From NCBI RefSeq assembly GCF_051055405.1, contig NZ_CP167068.1:3142458-3206457 (forward strand): DNA of 64,000 bases, in the 5' to 3' direction. This document shows positions 62,628 to 64,000 of the stretch, in pieces; position 1 is the stretch's first letter, and every line of letters starts with the position of its first letter. The DNA is from Pseudolachnospira sp051055405. GTDB lineage: Bacteria; Bacillota; Clostridia; Lachnospirales; Lachnospiraceae. A program made the position numbers and the translations under genes. The notes below the pieces were generated by a model. The model searched no databases. It was given only the letters and a program-made list of their open reading frames with translations, and was not told the origin of the DNA.

Positions 62628-62974
62628 CCCTCACCTTCCAGTTTCAATACCTTATGATGCCGCCCTAAATGCAGCAAAGCACTCTCAATTTCCTGATAAC
62701 TCTTGTTTTTTGCATTTTGTCTGGCAATTACCACAATATCATAGCCAGCCTTCCATTGTCGCCAATGGGTTCGGAAACATTCCCGTATAAGTCTTTTTAT
62801 TCGATGCCGCACTACGCTGTTTCCGACTTTCTTACTGACAGAGATTCCTACTCTGTTTTCCAGGCCCTGGCCCTTTTCCAATACATACATGACGAGAAGT
62901 TTATTCCCGTAAGATTTACCCTGCCGGTAAACTCGGCCAAAGTCCTCATTTTTTTTTAGGGAAACAAAATTCAT
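62624..62974 (-). CDS. rnpA: Ribonuclease P protein component
   Basis: Protein subunit of RNase P, 116 aa. The signature RHRIKRLIRECFR is near residue 55, preceded by NRVGISVSKKVGNSV. It helps the catalytic RNA process tRNA 5' ends. Located between rpmH and yidD. Confidence 0.97.
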   Translation of the reverse strand: MNFVSLKKNEDFGRVYRQGKSYGNKLLVMYVLEKGQGLENRVGISVSKKVGNSVVRHRIKRLIRECFRTHWRQWKAGYDIVVIARQNAKNKSYQEIESALLHLGRHHKVLKLEGEG

Positions 62975-63064
62975 TCTTTCTCCAATACTTCCTTTACGAA
63001 GCGCTTTTTATCCTATAAAAAACATTTCTTATAGAATGAAAAGAATAGACCACAAAACTGCGGC

Positions 63065-63199
63065 CTATGCTGAAAGTTTTTTTCTTCCCTTCGCTCTTCT
63101 GGAAGCCAATACTTTTCTTCCACCTGCACTGCTCATTCTTGCACGAAATCCGTGAACTTTCGCGTGGGAACGCTTTTTCGGCTGAAACGTCATCTTCAT
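63065..63199 (-). CDS. rpmH: 50S ribosomal protein L34
   Basis: 44-aa ribosomal protein with TFQPKKRSHAKVHGFRARMS and the usual RRAKGRKKLSA end. The ATG at 63199 is 9 nt after GGAGG. First gene of the rpmH-rnpA-yidD-yidC-jag operon, divergent from dnaA. Confidence 0.98.
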   Translation of the reverse strand: MKMTFQPKKRSHAKVHGFRARMSSAGGRKVLASRRAKGRKKLSA

Positions 63200-63329
63200 T
63201 TGGACACACCTCCTCACTATAAGAAATAGCATTTCTAGTATATTCAAACAAAACCAATAAGTCAAGCAGTTTTTTCCATCTTCAAATAATCCCCCTAAAT
63301 ATACCTCTTTTCCCCACCACATACACAGG

Positions 63330-63480
63330 TTATCCACAAAATGTGTATAATTTGTTGATAACCTGTTTTTTTCTATCCTATTTTTACAAAAATCGACGGT
63401 TTTTTCATGCTTTTTCTCGTGGATAACTTATTCACAACGCCTTTTTTGGAGAAAACTTTTTGACATTCCTCATTGAAAAA
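63330..63480. other. oriC region: DnaA boxes and AT-rich DNA
   Basis: Between rpmH and dnaA there is a perfect DnaA box TTATCCACA (63330-63338), and one-mismatch boxes CGTGGATAA (63418-63426, reverse) and TTATTCACA (63428-63436), in AT-rich surroundings. Divergent rpmH/dnaA spacing of 359 bp and nearby parS sites fit an origin. Confidence 0.85.
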
Positions 63481-63501
63481 TCCACAATAGTAAGGTAAAA
63501 T
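63473..63501 (+). promoter_or_regulatory. dnaA promoter
   Basis: TTGAAA (63473-63478), 17-nt spacer, TAAAAT (63496-63501), about 55 bp before the dnaA start; overlaps weak DnaA-like sequence AAATCCACAA, allowing autoregulation. Confidence 0.55.
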
Positions 63502-63558
63502 ATGAATGAATATTGTTTTTAGAGTGGGTAAATAGCATAGTTAGGTAGGAGACGTTTT

Positions 63559-64000
63559 ATGTTGCAGAAAATCAAAGAAAATTGGGAAACCATTTTAAAT
63601 ACCCTCAAGGAGGATCAGGAATTAACGGACGTATCCTTTAAAACCTGGCTATTACCCCTGGAGTTGGTTTCTGTAGAAAATAATATAATTACTATTCTTT
63701 TTCCCGGAGACAAGCCCAGCGTTTTATATATCGAAAAGAAATACAAATTTTTTATTCAAGTAGCAATTGAAGAGGTAACCGGTAATAAATGTGAAATCAA
63801 ATTTATCACTCCCCATTCCGATTCCGAACCAGAGGTTAAAAAGGCATCCATGGATTTGGCTCTCTTTGCAGAAGCAAATTTAAATCCTCGTTACACCTTC
63901 GACACCTTTGTCGTAGGTTCCAATAATAAGATGGCCCATGCCGCCTCTCTAGCCGTCGCGGAATCTCCGGCGGAAATTTATAATCCTCTTTTTATCTACG
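63559..64000 (+). CDS. dnaA: Chromosomal replication initiator DnaA, C-terminus beyond window
   Basis: Residues 1-147 are visible. Domain I (1-85, ETILNTLKE and FKTWLLPLE) binds helicase loader partners; the start of domain III is seen as NPRYTFDTFVVGSNNKMAHA, the universal DnaA segment. The Walker A motif lies past the window. The ATG at 63559 follows AGGAGACG. Initiates replication at oriC. Confidence 0.97.
   Translation, partial: MLQKIKENWETILNTLKEDQELTDVSFKTWLLPLELVSVENNIITILFPGDKPSVLYIEKKYKFFIQVAIEEVTGNKCEIKFITPHSDSEPEVKKASMDLALFAEANLNPRYTFDTFVVGSNNKMAHAASLAVAESPAEIYNPLFIY

Overview
The window is a Gram-positive, Clostridia-type chromosome, most like a gut Lachnospiraceae. This is inferred from strong AGGAGG ribosome-binding sites, a T-box upstream of serS, a split transketolase, formate-tetrahydrofolate ligase, a TRAP transporter, and the gene order rpmH-rnpA-yidD-yidC-jag-mnmE-mnmG-rsmG-parA-parB next to dnaA. 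The right end therefore lies at the replication origin, and three perfect parS sites confirm this.

Layout. 1-5648: a catabolic-looking operon on the minus strand (metallo-beta-lactamase-fold hydrolase, TRAP transporter dctQ-dctM-dctP, alpha/beta hydrolase) with a divergent LysR regulator. 5680-6384: a YgjP-type metallopeptidase. 6598-23708: a 17.1 kb prophage remnant at a tRNA-Lys(CUU) gene, with 28-bp att repeats at both ends, an integrase next to the tRNA, a repressor with divergent promoters, an early region of small genes, and a late region with tail and lysis genes. Terminase, portal, major capsid and head-tail connector genes are missing; a scaffold gene abuts the major tail gene. What remains resembles an F-type (flexible) tailocin locus or a decaying prophage. 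23813-26121: trxA, a small ORF, trmB and a DEDDh exonuclease. 26274-26751: four tandem units of about 119 bp made of hairpins whose arms covary. 26986-30705: Na/Pi cotransporter and split transketolase. 30878-32821: a GntR/YtrA-type regulated ABC exporter. 33021-38754: NhaC antiporter, CitM-like transporter, sensor kinase and divergent response regulator. 38850-40523: fhs under a ZTP-like riboswitch. 40826-43206: a duplicated-domain lipoprotein and serS. 43619-46868: TetR regulator, a membrane-anchored esterase-like protein, tRNA-Arg(CCU), a small coiled-coil protein and a DUF3881 protein. 47095-48444: gdhA. 48797-52864: an AraC regulator and five overlapping genes for a flavin/iron-sulfur dehydrogenase complex. 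53144-53626: a flavodoxin. 53815-64000: the origin-proximal cluster ending in a partial dnaA.

How the genes work together. Several blocks pair a regulator with its likely target: LysR with the TRAP operon, GntR with the ABC exporter, TetR with the esterase, the two-component system with citM, and AraC with the dehydrogenase operon. The prophage repressor faces the lytic operon across one short control region with two near-consensus promoters and a palindromic operator between the -35 and -10 boxes of the lytic promoter.

Most likely items of novelty: the headless tail-plus-lysis prophage, the covarying tandem hairpins at 26.3-26.75 kb, and the five-polypeptide dehydrogenase operon of unknown substrate. 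No CRISPR array or recognisable defence island was seen.
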